Assembly (NCBI GenBank): GCA_010356995.1
Contig: ML996689.1
Coordinates: 1,453,228 to 1,517,227 of the forward strand
DNA: 64,000 bases
Source: Trichodelitschia bisporula
Taxonomy: Eukaryota > Ascomycota > Dothideomycetes > Phaeotrichales > Phaeotrichaceae
Reading direction: 5' to 3'
Shown here: in pieces, positions 41,652 through 53,800 of the stretch
How positions within the stretch are numbered: position 1 is the stretch's first letter
Layout: the number at the start of each line of letters is the position of its first letter
Made by a program: the position numbers and the translations under genes
The notes under the pieces: model-generated
Told to the model about the DNA's origin: nothing
Databases searched by the model: none
The model's input: only the letters and a program-made list of their open reading frames with translations

Positions 41652-42766
41652 GGTAGTGAAGGAGGGTCAATTCCAAAAGGAATTTAAGGGGAAAGGCTGC
41701 AGATAACGAAGACGCTCACTCGCTGAAGGGGTATCTATGAGGGGGAGGGGACGTTAAAAGTGTGGTAAGAACGCTGACTTGCGCGCGGTGATCGGTGAAC
41801 GGGAGTGCGGGGAAGGTTATCCGCCACCCGTTCGTGAGCGGCTTACGTCGGCCCACTTCCTGGTATCCGGGGCATGGCCCGGCTTGCCGAAGTACCGGCA
41901 AAGGAAGAAGCAGGAATACGGCCATATGGAGGATATTTAGGAGCTTTAATGGTCCGATCTGCAGTTTGTCCTTCTCGTCAATGCCAACTGCATCCTTTAC
42001 CGCGAGTATTTCTCGTAGGGAACCACACATCGCTCAGTGTCACTCCTTTGCCACTCCTCGGGCTGTCAGCAAAACCAGCCGAAGTCGCACGCCGGAATCG
42101 CAAGCCGGCTCCCCAATCCGACGACTAGATTTGATAATTGCTGTGGAGAAGCATACCCCGGCTGTCCCCGGTTTGCCCCAGACCAACGTCCGGGGCAGGC
42201 CAGTGTTGGAGTGGGGCGGAGAGATATCCATCTCCACCTTTTCGGCATGTGGTCAGGCACGGCCCACGCTAACAGACTTGGGGGTTGAAGGCGGTTGGAA
42301 GTGCAGCCGAAGACTGACGAAGGGACTACTCAACTCGCCCCCCGAGGTCCGACTCACCAACACAGCATACATCGCGAAACAACTCACAGTTTCAGCAATT
42401 ACTGAATGACCAGATCCCACCTAGCCAAGTCACCATGCATGGAACCAAGGAAATGCACATACCCGTCCCTCACCCGTGACGCAACGCATCCGTGTTCCAG
42501 TGCTCTAACATTGTAAGGTATGCCAGCTGAAAGCAAGGCAAAGACAAGAGTGCGACCGCTCTACAATAGGAAACAATGCCCCCTGAAATAACCCATCCTT
42601 CGAACGCCATTCAAAGCCAGCACAATCAGCGCCATGCCGCACTTGACCCCGGCAGTCCTATCCCAACCAGTGAACACAAAGTTCCCTCTGTAGGATAATT
42701 AAGTTGCCATAAGTCTTGAACAGGCGTCAAGGCCAGTCGTTGGTTCGTTAAAGGCATCGAGAGCAT
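41652..42766. other. 1.1 kb spacer, no supported gene
   Basis: Contains the upstream region of the MMSDH gene and the 3' flank of ydj1. The short open frames on both strands (for example 41795-42409) have no motif or exon signals. Confidence 0.45.
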
Positions 42767-44124
42767 TTATTGCGAAGCGCACTGCACGCGCTCACCACCT
42801 TGGCCCATCTCATCATCGTCGTCGTCCGTCATACCGCGCGACCGCACCTGCTCACGTGTGGGGTCAATGTCCTCGAGGGTGAAGTCATCGAACATGGCAT
42901 CGGCCGGGATCGGGTTGTCGAGACTGCGGGGGGGCAGAACAGACTCGAGAGCCTTGATCTGCTTCGCGCGAACCTCAGGGTCCTCCGTTTCGAAAAGGCG
43001 AGGAGGGAACTTGACATCGAACTGGATGTACAGGTTGCCGAAGTCGTGATGGCGGTACGACGGCATACCCTGACCGGGGACCTTCTTGATAGTACCTGCA
43101 CTTTGTTAGAACCTAGCGTAGCAATGGAAAACAATAAATTTACCAGGTGAAATGACCTCGCCGGGGATGATCTCAACACTCAGCCAACGGTCATCGAGGT
43201 GCTCAATGTTAATGCGGCCACCCGCAAGAGCAGTCAGAAGGTCGATTTCAACCTGATAGTACAGGTCGTCTTCCTTCCGTTGGAAGCGCGCATGCGGCTT
43301 CTGCTCGATCTCGAAAACCACGTCGCCAGGCTCGACGCCCGGAAGCTGGTCGCCCTCACCACGAAACTCGATCTTGGTGCCGCTGCGAACACCACGATCC
43401 ACATGGACGTGCAGAACCTTGCGTTCAATGACCGTCTTCTTGCCGTGGCACTCCTTGCAACGATCACGGTCGCGGATGATCTCTCCCTCTCCGTTGCAGT
43501 CAGGGCACACTGTCTGGAAGCGCTGGATCATAGGACCCATCTGTCGCATCATCATCTTCATGCCGCGGCCCTCGCAGCCAGGACACTTCTTGACTGAGCC
43601 TTCTTTGCCTCCGATGCCGTTGCACTTCTTGCAGATGACAGATTTCTGCAAGGCGAGCTTCGACACCTTGCCCTTGTAGATATCCTCGAGGCTGACCTTG
43701 TGAACGTGGGTAATCGTACGCGCTTTGCGGGGACCCTGGTCACGCATCCCGCCGTTACCACCGAACATACTACCGAAAGCACCCCCTCCGCCGAAGAACT
43801 GCGCGAACAGATCCTCGGCGGCCATGCCGTTGCCCATGCCACCTTGCTCAAGGCCTTCTTCGCCATACTGGTCATAGAGTTGACGCTTTTCGGAGTCGGA
43901 GAGGATCTCGTAGGCGTGCGATAGGTCCTTGAACTTTTGTTCGGCTTCGGGGCTCTTGTTCTTGTCTGTAGAAGTCAAATGAGACCGAGCACTTGAGAAT
44001 CAGAGTCAAAAGTCATACCCGGGTGGTACATGAGGGCACCCTTCCGGTAGGCTGACTTGAGCTGAGCCTCAGTCGCCTCAGGCGGAACGCCCAAGACGTC
44101 GTAGTACTTTGTATCTTTCACCAT
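42767..44124 (-). CDS. ydj1: Hsp40/DnaJ co-chaperone Ydj1 type, farnesylated
   Basis: Type I J-protein that stimulates Hsp70 ATPase and aids protein import and folding; cytosol and ER surface. Exons: 44019-44124, 43144-43965, 42767-43095, 418 residues. The J domain (1-70) has [20 protein letters not shown] and the HPDKN motif, rebuilt across the first intron (CACCCGG|AC). A Gly/Phe/Met region follows ([16 protein letters not shown]), then four CxxCxGxG-type zinc repeats ([33 protein letters not shown]) and the substrate-binding C-terminal domain. The protein ends CASQ, a CaaX farnesylation box identical to that of yeast Ydj1. The first ATG gives the canonical MVKDTKYYD start. Confidence 0.97.
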
Positions 44125-45287
44125 AGCGAAGGCTGTGAATTCGAAGGCCTGACACTGGAGATGAAGAGTCGCGCGGGAGCTGTGACTGGCTTCTGCGACG
44201 AGAGTCGAATATTTAAAGCTTCGGTGTCTGTGTGGATGTCAGATTTGTAAGGTTCGAGAGGTTCGACCAGTCTCCAGAAGAGGAGCTGACGAGGCCAACT
44301 TTGATGATCAAGGAAAGGTGTGCTCGGCGGCGGAGAAAGACGTACCGTTGTTGCAGTAGATCAGGCTCACTGATGAAAGTGACTTGGAAAACTAGGTGGA
44401 GGTTTTCACAGCGACAGAGGTGGTGACGGTCGTAGCTGCCAGGGAATAAATGCCAAAGGCTTTGCTGTTGGTGCTTGGAGTTGACTCTTGAGTTTAAAGC
44501 GGTGCGAGGCTCTTGGTTGAGCCACGGGGTCTCGCCTGCCGCTGTAGAAAATCGGGACTCTTTCGCTGCGGTTCTAGCAAGTTCTGTCCCTCCGCAACCC
44601 CTCTAATCCCGGTAAAAACCCCCCCGAAAGGCCGTGAAATGCTCAACTCTCTTTCAACCCTACTTGCACCTAATATCTACACCGGAAGCAATCTTGCCTG
44701 ATTGTCCTTAGGACATGCGGATGAGACATCCTACGGTCGTTTGAACGCAGCGGGGTTTGTTTGTTGACTGCATGCAAAAAACATTTCACCGCATTCCGCC
44801 CCATCGCTAATCCATCAGGCTCAACTGGCAGACCCTGTGGCGGTGCTTGCGACCTTGCAGCGAATGCCTAGTGAGATACCCTTTTCAGGCAATCAGAGGG
44901 GCTCCTCCCGCCTAGTCGTGGCCGTCCTATCGCTATCTACCGAGCCTATTCTACTACGGTATCAGGCCTAATAATCGTAACTTGTGGGTCCCTGTGGCGC
45001 GGTGACTGGCGGCAACGACTTTACGGTAAGTTGCTTTCGCGGGCGGCCCTGTGCCCCATGAGAGTAGGCAACTACTTTACCTACCGAGAGGGACCCACAA
45101 GTTACGATTATTAGGCCTGATACCGTAGTAGCCTGGCAGTGGACAGACTTACCTAAGTCCGGCGTGGTTGGGGCCCAGTTTATCATATACTACGTATAGC
45201 CGGGTCTACGGAAGAGGAACAGGGAACAAATAATCTATCTTCACCACTCTTCTTGCCCCGTACAAGCTTTTTCTTCCATCTGAAACC
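44125..45287. other. 1.16 kb divergent spacer with a MITE
   Basis: Promoter region of ydj1 on the left and of the cytosine deaminase on the right. A 181-bp inverted-repeat element (44951-45131) sits in it. No gene is supported. Confidence 0.5.
44951..45131. mobile_element. MITE-like element with perfect 43-bp terminal inverted repeats
   Basis: Bases 44951-44993 (starting CTACTACGGTATCAGGCC) are the exact reverse complement of 45089-45131. The 95-bp middle has no open frame. If the outermost three bases on each side are set aside, the repeats CTACGG...CCGTAG are flanked by TA on both sides, the target duplication expected of Tc1/mariner-type elements. Perfect arms mean a recent insertion. The non-autonomous nature follows from the size. 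It lies about 157 bp upstream of the deaminase ATG. Confidence 0.82.
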
Positions 45288-45905
45288 ATGACCAGTGATA
45301 TTGGGTTCCAAGCTGCGCTCGAAGAGGCCCGTAAGGGCGCCGCCGAGGGTGGTGTACCCATCGGTGCCGCCCTGGTCTCTGCGGATGGTCGGATCCTCGG
45401 CCGGGGTCACAACATGCGCATTCAGAAGGGTAGTGCCATTATTCACGTATGCCACCGTCCCAATGCTTCGAATCTACCAGATATTGCACTAGGGCGACAA
45501 ATGGGCTGACGGCTAGTGTAGGCTGAAATATCGGCACTGGATAATGCTGGCAGGCTACCGGCCTCCGAGTACAAGGGCGCCACTATGTACACCACCTTGT
45601 CGCCGTGCGATATGTGCACTGGTGCCTGCCTTCTTTATAAGGTCATGAGGGTTGTCATTGGGTAAGGTTCTTGGGCTTGACTCTGATTGATACTCACGCC
45701 AACAGCGAGAACAAGACCTTTGTTGGTGGCGAGGAGTACCTGAAATCACGGGGCGTCGAGCTTGAAGTACTAGACAACACCGAGTGCAAAGAGCTGATGG
45801 CTAAGTTCATTCGGGAGAAGCCTTCGGAGTGGTAAGTGCTTTCGTCTCATGACATCCTTCGGAACTGAGAAATGCCCCAGGAATGAGGACATTGGTGAAC
45901 CTTGA
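45288..45905 (+). CDS. fcy1: cytosine deaminase (Fcy1 type)
   Basis: Zinc enzyme converting cytosine to uracil in pyrimidine salvage; also activates 5-fluorocytosine. Exons: 45288-45446, 45522-45661, 45706-45831, 45881-45905, 149 residues, close to the 158 of yeast Fcy1. EEARKGAAEGGVPIGAALV and the zinc sites HAE (rebuilt at the first intron: CAC|GCTGAA) and SPCDMCTGACLLY are visible; the Glu of HAE is the proton shuttle. The C-terminus is FIREKPSEWNEDIGEP, matching the family's short tail. All donors are GT and the joins are in phase. The MITE lies in its promoter, 157 bp upstream. Confidence 0.95.
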
Positions 45906-46055
45906 CCGCCCAACAATGAAACGCTGCCTCCTGCTTCGGACTCGTCATTCCCTTGGTACCCAACTTCACAAACGTAAGGAGTACCCTTCCAGGAGAACGT
46001 TAGAGGCACATGTGGCAACATCTGTATTTACCAAAGGCATGCATTGTTACGTTTT

Positions 46056-47341
46056 TCAGGCTGAAGTGCACCGCTGGATCTCTGCAAAATAGTGCCTCAA
46101 GCTCTCTGGATCCACAAACGGCGTAATACCTGGCCATGTCAGTCCATAATCCAACAGGTATCCGAGTCCTTACCGTGGCCGAGATTGGCTATCCATCCCT
46201 GCTTCCCGTTCCCAAACCCACGAGCCATCTCTTCAACCACAGCCGTGATGGCAGCCTTGCCGCCGTAGAGGACACCGGGATCGGCGTTGCCCTGAACTGT
46301 CTTGCCATTGGCACGGGCGATCTGGTAGGCACGAGCTGGGTCATGCAGCCAGTCGAGGCCAATGACATCGTAGTTCGTCTTGCACAGGTCTTCAAGTGCA
46401 TACCAGGCACCCTTCGCGAAGACAATCATCGGGACAACATCCTGCCCGAGCTCCTTCAGTCTCCGAGGCAGGTTATCGGCAATGTAGTTTAGATATGGGA
46501 GGGAAAATTCCTTGAAGGATGATGGGGAAAGCTCGCCGGCCCACGAGTCGAAGACCTGAACAAGCTGTTGTCGTTAGCAGTGCAGGGTAACGCGGGGTAG
46601 TGGAGGGGTTACCTGAGCTCCAGCAATAACCTGCTGCGCCAGGTAGTCCACACACAGCTCGGAAATTTTCTGCAGCAGATCCTTGCTTGCTTCGGGGTAC
46701 TTGTATATCCACGTCTTGATCTCCTTGAAGATCTTGCTCCCACCACCTTCGACCATGTAGCACATGAGTGTCCACGGGGCACCACAGAAGCCGATCAACG
46801 GCACTCTGCCCTGCAGCTTCTGCCTAGTCATGGTGATGGCCTTGTAGACGTAGTCCAGCTCCACCAAGACATCCACGTTCCGCTGCATGATCTCCTTGTA
46901 CTGCGCGTCGTCCGGCGACCTCAATGGGTCAGGAAAGTGAGGGCCCTTCTTGTCCAACATTTCCACTGTCATCCCCATAGCCTGCGGTATGACAAGAATA
47001 TCTGAGAAGATAATAGCGGCATCGACAAGGCCAGCGAACCGCTCAATGGGCTGCAGCGTCAAAGTGGAGGCAATCTCTGGTGTGCGGCAGACTTCAAAGA
47101 AGTCTCGGCCTCCTTTGGCTTCGTGGTACTCCGGAAGGTATCTCCCGGCTGTATAAAGTAGTTAGAATAGGGACGACCTCCACAGCAAGGAAACTGGCCT
47201 TGTCGCATCACCCACGCCGGCGCCCGTTCCACCTTCTCGCCTGCAGTCATTAGAATACTGCAGCGGGGAAGACCGTGAGTTCCCACCTCGGGCGGCCCTC
47301 AAGATCAAGTCGTTCTTCATCGGCGCAAATTGAGCGGTCAT
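46056..47341 (-). CDS. hem12: uroporphyrinogen decarboxylase
   Basis: Cytosolic haem-pathway enzyme: uroporphyrinogen III to coproporphyrinogen III by four decarboxylations. Exons: 47287-47341, 47199-47240, 46613-47148, 46174-46555, 46056-46129, 362 residues, the usual length. After joining, the signature [15 protein letters not shown] appears, with [18 protein letters not shown] and [13 protein letters not shown]. Other blocks are [39 protein letters not shown] and [11 protein letters not shown]. The second intron has no GT donor: exon 2 ends CAAG and is followed by GCCAGT (47198 downward). The acceptor ATACAG gives exact MRQ-AGRY, so this 50-bp intron is GC-AG. It diverges from msh1 across 259 bp. 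Confidence 0.95.
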
Positions 47342-47600
47342 GCTGGGCAGTTTGGAGTGGTTGATTTGGCGGGGTGGATGTTGAAGCTGAGACGACACCG
47401 GATTGCGGGACCGTCTAAGCTCATCTGAAATTCGAGCGCCGGCCCCGGCCGCTTACCCGATCGGGCCGACGTAGCGCACGGCTCGCTCTGTGGACGGAGC
47501 TAGCGCGAACCTGGATTCAGCCTTTCAAGCAGGGGCAGCCCAGACCCCGACATCAAACGCCATCGTGATCGATCGGAGGGCGCGTTGGTGGATCGCGGTG

Positions 47601-50600
47601 ATGAGGCTCCAGACGCGATTGTCAGAAGGAGTGCTTCAGCTTCGAAATATTCGTCCTTACTCTTGCCACTTCTGCACGACATCTATCAAAATTCGGACAT
47701 TGTCAAAGCAACCGCTGGGGGCTCGGATATGGACGCGAGGAGCAAAGCGCCGGTCGACCATCGCTCTAAAAGATGTCCCCCAAGGAGCTTTGCCGAGAAT
47801 CCCGATTGAGACGGAAACAAGCCGTGAGCCTGCGTATCCGACTGTAATTCAGCAGGCTCGCAATAACATGCGAAAATTTTCCCACTGTGTGTTGCTCACT
47901 CGAGTCGGCGGGTTCTACGAGGTGAGCCAACACGCCGCAGCATCGGCTATGCTAATGGAGGTTTGAGAAAGTTGTACTTTGAGCAGGCGGAGGAATATGC
48001 CCCTCTGCTAAACCTCAAAACTGGGTCGAAGAAGACTAGTGTTGGTGCCGTGCCGATGGTATGATCTTCGCGTATCAATACCGCATAGCTAATCTCAAGT
48101 AGGCTGGTTTCCCTTACTTTCAGCTTGACAGGTTCCTCAAAGTGCTTGTACATGACTTGAACAAGTATGTGGCCATCAGCGAGGAGTTTGCCAATGATCC
48201 ATCCCAGATGCTCCAGTCCGGAGGACTGTTGTTCGACCGGCGTGTCACTCGCATTGTCACACCCGGCACGCTGATTGACGAGAAGTTCATGGATCCGTGG
48301 GAGAATAACTTCCTGTTGAGCATCCATGCCGACCCATCTGCTGTCCAGAGCCTTGAAATTTCTGAAAAGATGAATCCTGTTCCCCAAGCGGACATTGGCC
48401 TGTCGTGGGTAGACTTGTCCAGCGGCGATTTCTTCACGCAAAAGACGGATTTCGGCTCCTTCCTGTCAATTGTAGCGCGGATAAATCCAAGGGAGATTGT
48501 CGTCGACCGCGCTCTTGAGACATCAGAGTCGCCTTTGCTGAAAGCGTTGACAGACGAAAAGTACACGATCTCATTTCAGGACATTCTGGAATCGACGCCG
48601 GCCGAGAAATGGCATCAGTTTCTGGAGGACACCTCAATTGACAATAGCGCCGCATCATTCTCCGAGTGCGAAGTCACTGCTGGTAATATCGTACTTCACT
48701 ACGCCAATGTGCAATTGCAAGGCAGCAAAGTTGCACTGCAAGCTCCCATACAGCGTCAGGATAACGAGTTCATGATCATCGATAGGCACAGCTTACGGGC
48801 CTTGGAGATCCGGGAGACTTTGCGCGACGGGAACTTTGAGGGCAGTTTGCTTCACGCGGTACGGAGGACAGTGACGAAGAGCGGCACGAGACTGCTTGCC
48901 CAGCGCTTGAGTAGGTTCATTGCTTTTCTCAAATGACAACTCTAAGGGTCTCTAGCTGCACCTTCCATGGACCTGGATGAAATAAACCACCGACTCGATC
49001 TCGTCACGGAAATGATAGAGGCACCGGCGTTGCGGAATGAGATTATTAGCCTCCTCCGAGCCACGTACGACTCGCTTCGCCTTGTTCAAAAGTTTGCATT
49101 TGGTCGCGGCGACACCGACGACTTGCTCGGTCTATCTAAGACCGTTCAGATCACCAAACGGATAGCAGAGCTCCTGGAGGCTCATGCAGAATCCCATACA
49201 AGTTTGAAGTTGAGCGAGAGCAAAGGCAATGGCAAAGCCTCCATCCAGAAGCTACTCAGTCAGCTGAATTTTGACGGCCCACTTGCACTGTCTCAGCGCA
49301 TTCTTGACGCGATAGATGAGGAAATGCTCTCTGAACAGCACCGTATAGAAGATAGCCAGGCAGCACAGCTGGTAGAGCTCGCAGAAGACGTCCTCAGCGG
49401 CGCTGGAGAACCAGAGAAACTCAAGGGCGTCCCGAAAGGGGTCAAGTCTCAGCTCGTAGCGGGCGGGGCACGGAAGGAAACCGGGGCGCCCGAAGATATC
49501 TGGATCATGAAGCGAAGGTGCGTCTTGAAATCCTGCGTTTGCGAGCCGAACTTACCATCTACAGTGCCAGCAAGATTTTGCACGACCTCCATGACTCCCT
49601 CGACCAACTCCTGCAAGAAAAAGAAGAACTCACCACCACCTTCCGCGAAAAATCCAAAACCCCAGGCCTCACTCTCAAATGGACCCCCGGCCTAGGCCAC
49701 ATCTGCCACATCAAAGGCAAATGCCCCCAATCCGCCCTCGACGCCCTCGGCGCAACAAAACGTGTCTCCTCCAGCCGCACAACCCAATCCTTCCACCTAC
49801 CCGAATGGACCCGCCTCGGCACAAACATCGACGACGCAAAGCTGCGCATCCGCCGCGAAGAGCAACGCGTCTTCACCACGCTCCGCACCCTCGTAATCCG
49901 CGACCTGCCCACCCTCCGCCGCAACGCCTGCGTCCTCGACAGCCTCGACGTGGCCACCGCATTCGCCTCCCTCGCCGTGTCTAACGCCCTCACGCGGCCT
50001 ATCCTTGACCACTCGGCCACTCACACCGTCCTCGGCGCCCGCCACCCCGTCGTCGAAGCCGGTCTCCGCGCCCGCGGTCTTACCTTCACGCCGAATGACT
50101 GTCTGGCTGGCCCGACCGCGCCAGCTCGCGTCCTCCTCATCACGGGCCCGAATATGGGCGGCAAGAGCACGTTCCTGCGCCAGAACGCGCTGATCAGCAT
50201 CCTTGCCCAAACGGGGTCGTACGTGCCAGCGCACCACGCGCGGCTCGGCCTCGTAGACCGGGTCTTCAGCCGCGTGGGCGCGGCAGACGATCTGTTCCGC
50301 GACCGCTCGACGTTCATGGTCGAGATGCTCGAGGCCGGGGCTATACTCCGGGGCGCGACGCGGCGGAGCTTCGTGATCATGGATGAAGTGGGGCGGGGCA
50401 CGACGGCGGAAGAGGGCCTCGCCGTGGGTTTCGCGTGTTTGTGGCATCTGTGGGCGGTGAATCGGTGTCGAGGGCTGTTTGCGACGCATTTTCATCGTAT
50501 TGCGGATTTGACGGTGGGGTGGGAGGGGGTGGGGAGGTTGTGCTCTGATGTGTTGGTTGAGGGGGATGGGGGGTTTGTGTATGTTCATAGGTTGAGGGAG

Positions 50601-50800
50601 GGGGTCAACCGGGAGAGCCATGCGCTGAAGGTGGCGCGGGTTGCGGGTGAGTTTGGCTTTTGGCGGCTTGAGGCATGGCTAATGGTTCAGGACTCCCTGA
50701 CGAGGCGATTCGCGTTGCGGCGAGGCTCTTGGAGGATCTCAAGGCAGAAGGGCCATTGGCAGCAAGGGGCGAAGAGCGCAAGGCTGGTGAGCAAGGCTAG
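47601..50800 (+). CDS. msh1: mitochondrial DNA mismatch repair protein Msh1 (MutS homologue)
   Basis: ATPase that recognises mismatches in mitochondrial DNA. Exons: 47601-47921, 47972-48058, 48103-48910, 48956-49517, 49565-50646, 50691-50800, 989 residues. The basic, Arg-rich N-terminus (MRLQTRLSEGVLQLRNIRPY) is a mitochondrial presequence. The MutS mismatch-binding domain follows with LLTRVGGFYELYFEQAEEY. The lever/clamp region includes LTAPSMDLDEINHRLDLV. The ATPase has Walker A LLITGPNMGGKSTFLRQN (near residue 790), VGAADDLFRDRSTFMVEM and Walker B FVIMDEVGRGTT, then LFATHFHRIADL. The intron at 49518-49564 joins WIMKR to SASKILHDLHDSL and removes an apparent frame change. The protein ends in GLPDEAIRVAARLLEDL from the last exon. 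Confidence 0.95.
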
Positions 50801-53800
50801 CAACGTCCATCTCAGCAATCACAAACACGATATCTCCCGCGTGACAATCCATCTCCCTCAATCCTCTCCTTCCTATATCCCGCATTCCCATATTCTACGC
50901 CACGACGCAAGAATGGCGCTGTTTCTCAGCGGCGCATCTCACCCCGGGCCCACCCCAGTGAGCCTGTGATGACGCAAGGATGGACGTCTCAAGATCCATC
51001 GGGCAGCTCGTATCTGAAGCAAAATGCCAGATGTTGTGCTAAGGGCGATATCAGATATATCACATGACCTGACCGTGACGATCGTTTCGTGAGTTGCAAC
51101 AACCCTCACCAGCCGCATAGCAACGCAATCCCCATCGAGCGTCCTGCCTCAAGTTGCCAACGCAGTGTCTACCTACGCCAAGCCCTGCCAGCCAACCCCA
51201 CGCCCCCCTCCCACTCCCAATCCGCTCGCGTGCACGCCTGCCCCATCGCGGCATCCCGACCGGACCGTTCGCGGGGGGGGGCGAGCGCAGCGAGCCGCAG
51301 TCCACAGGCCAGCCCACAACGCAGCCTGACACCTCAGGACGCGCAAAATCGCGCAGGGCGGTCGGCCCCGGATCCAGGACAGGCAGGTTAAATATCTTGG
51401 CACGATACAACGAGTGCCAAAGTGCGGTTTTCGAGGCGTTCTAATATCCGCACTTTCGCTGCGTCGCCGCGGCTGAAAGCACCCGAAGGCGCGACGGCAG
51501 AGGAGCGGCGATGTGTTTTTTTGTCCCTAGGCGGGTGTGGGCGTACTATGTGCGCCGTTGTGCGGTGTCCCCGTGACACGAAGGCGGTGGGGATCAGGGG
51601 ATCAGGGAACCTACGGAGGTACTGCATAGGCGCGAGGCGTTGGGCGATGCGGCTTGGACACCGCTGCCAGTGCCCAAACATGCGCGATCTGGCGCCGCGG
51701 GCTTCCGGCGCTGCGGCGGCGGGGAGTGATAGCGAGGGGATCGAGGAGTTGGGGCCCAAGGCGCCCGAAATCGGAATGAGAGCTCGGTGCGCTTTTGTGC
51801 GATTAGAGGGCGTGGTTAATGGGGGAGCCAAGACTTTATGCTGGGCTGAGGCGGAGGAGGGGCTCCGGGCGGCCGTTGGAGGATGCCGATGGCTGGACGG
51901 GCGGGCGTGGGGGCGGGCCGCTGAGGCTTTCTGGGGGCGTTGGTGGGTTTTTTGTCGGTGGTGGGGGTGGTGGGGGTGGGGGTGTGGTGGGTTGAGAGGG
52001 TGGCATGTCACTTGGGTATGGGGCATGGATTGGGCGATCGTGGTGGGATGGTTTTGCTTGATATCTGATGGGGACGCTATGCTGCTTTGGAGGGATTGAG
52101 ATTGTTGCGGTATTGAGGCATTGAGTGTTGCTGGCTGTCACGATGACGATGGTATGTAACTTCACGTGGACACCATGTGGTGGAGGAAGAGAGGAGAAGC
52201 GCGAGAGACGGAGACAAAGAACGGTTGTTCCGGTTACTCAACATGTTCCAAAACAACGAACGCAATCACCACCTCTTTGAGACATTTCACCAACTTCATC
52301 TCCTTCAATTTTCTCTCCTTCAGCTTTGCTGTATCTCTGTCCTTCCCCAGACTCTCCCAGGCGGAGAATATTTTGACGCACGGCATCCGGAATGATTCTA
52401 GCTTTCGGACTCGGACAACGCAACATGTAAACGACAAACAGCGAAAGCTTCATCAACTCTTGTTTCTCGCTTCGGCCTGCCAATGAAATAAGGCGTCTGG
52501 ACGTCACCCACGCAGGACGACGTGGGGATGGGATTGACTTGTAAGTCATCGAGTCGGTCGAATTGCCTAGAATATGGTCTTGTCGGTTTGCCTTCATTCT
52601 TGTCGCTTTCACTTCTCCGACTGCTATGGTGCTAGTTCCCTTTTCAGTCGTCATCCATTGACCCATCAGGACATTTCTACTCGCCGAGACCGGGGGAAGC
52701 AGACGCCTCATCTCACCGTCGTCATGCATCATTTGCTGCCCTTTTGGCTTTGCACCGCCAGTTGTGCACCCGGTCCTAGCCTCTCGCCCTCTCGCCTTTC
52801 CCCTCCATCTCCGCAAGGTATGCCTGTCATTGCCCGCTCACACATCCCGTCCCGCTCCCATTCATCCTTATCCTAATCGCTCCTCCACCACTCCCGCTCA
52901 CACCGCAGCGCTTCTCGCGGTCCACAATGACTCCACATTCTGCATGTCCAAGAGTGCTTGCAGAGGCTTATCGCTCGCTCAAGCACCGAGGGCCGCAGAC
53001 GCCACGGCAGCACAAAACAAAATGCCGGAACACATGGCCCGGCTTAGTTGCAAATTCGCTGATGACAAAGGCGATCAGTACGGCGGAGCATGGAGAGAGG
53101 AGAGAGAAAGAGTACAACGTTGAGAATGAGAGATTGGAGGGATTGGAGAGATGGCCGAGGTGCCAGAGCAAGATGATGCGAGTAGCCGGCGAGGCAGACT
53201 GCACACACTGAGCGAGGAAGAGCTGTTCCCTCGTAGCTCGTGGTCCTATCCGATCCCCATCCCATGCTATCGCTGTGCTACTCGCTAGTCTTACAGTATT
53301 TTTCTCGTCCCTATCATGGGGTCGACTCTCTCGCACACCACACAGCCATTACCCAGCCATCGCCAGCAAGTCCCCAAGACGGGCGCCGTCAGATCAAATG
53401 GACAGCCCTGTCGGTGCCCTGCCTTGCCTGGCACTGCAAGCCCCCCAACCAGCAAGTCCTTAATCCTCCATAACCCAGGTTGTCGGTAAGTCGTATCTTC
53501 TCGTCTTACTCTTTCTTTCCAAGACAGTTGTTGTCTTCTTGTCTCTCACCTCGTGCCTCAATCTTATTTCCTCTCATCTATCCCTCCCCTCCACCAGCAC
53601 CCCCCGCCACACTTCCATATACCCCGAGGTCCCTCATTCGCACCTCCTCTTCCGTTTGCTAAGGTTTATCATATTCTTTTCATCTCCTCTCCCCGCCGAA
53701 AGAAGATTTGTCCCATTGTAGCCGCGGCTGGCTTTTACCGCAATATAGCCGACTGTCCCATCCCCCACAGTCCTCGACCTCCAAACCACCCCAAACCCAG

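Noticed and set aside
44569-44586. Heat-shock-element-like TTCxxGCAxxTTC upstream of ydj1
   Set aside because: The middle unit is GCA rather than GAA and it is about 450 bp from the start; too weak to call.
49490-49565. Apparent frameshift in msh1
   Set aside because: A normal intron (49518-49564, GTGCGT...CTACAG) joins WIMKR to SASKILHDL and explains it.
51388-52099. Overlapping plus and minus open frames of over 200 codons
   Set aside because: They are Trp/Gly-rich and Pro-rich mirror images of the same G-rich DNA, with no motif.
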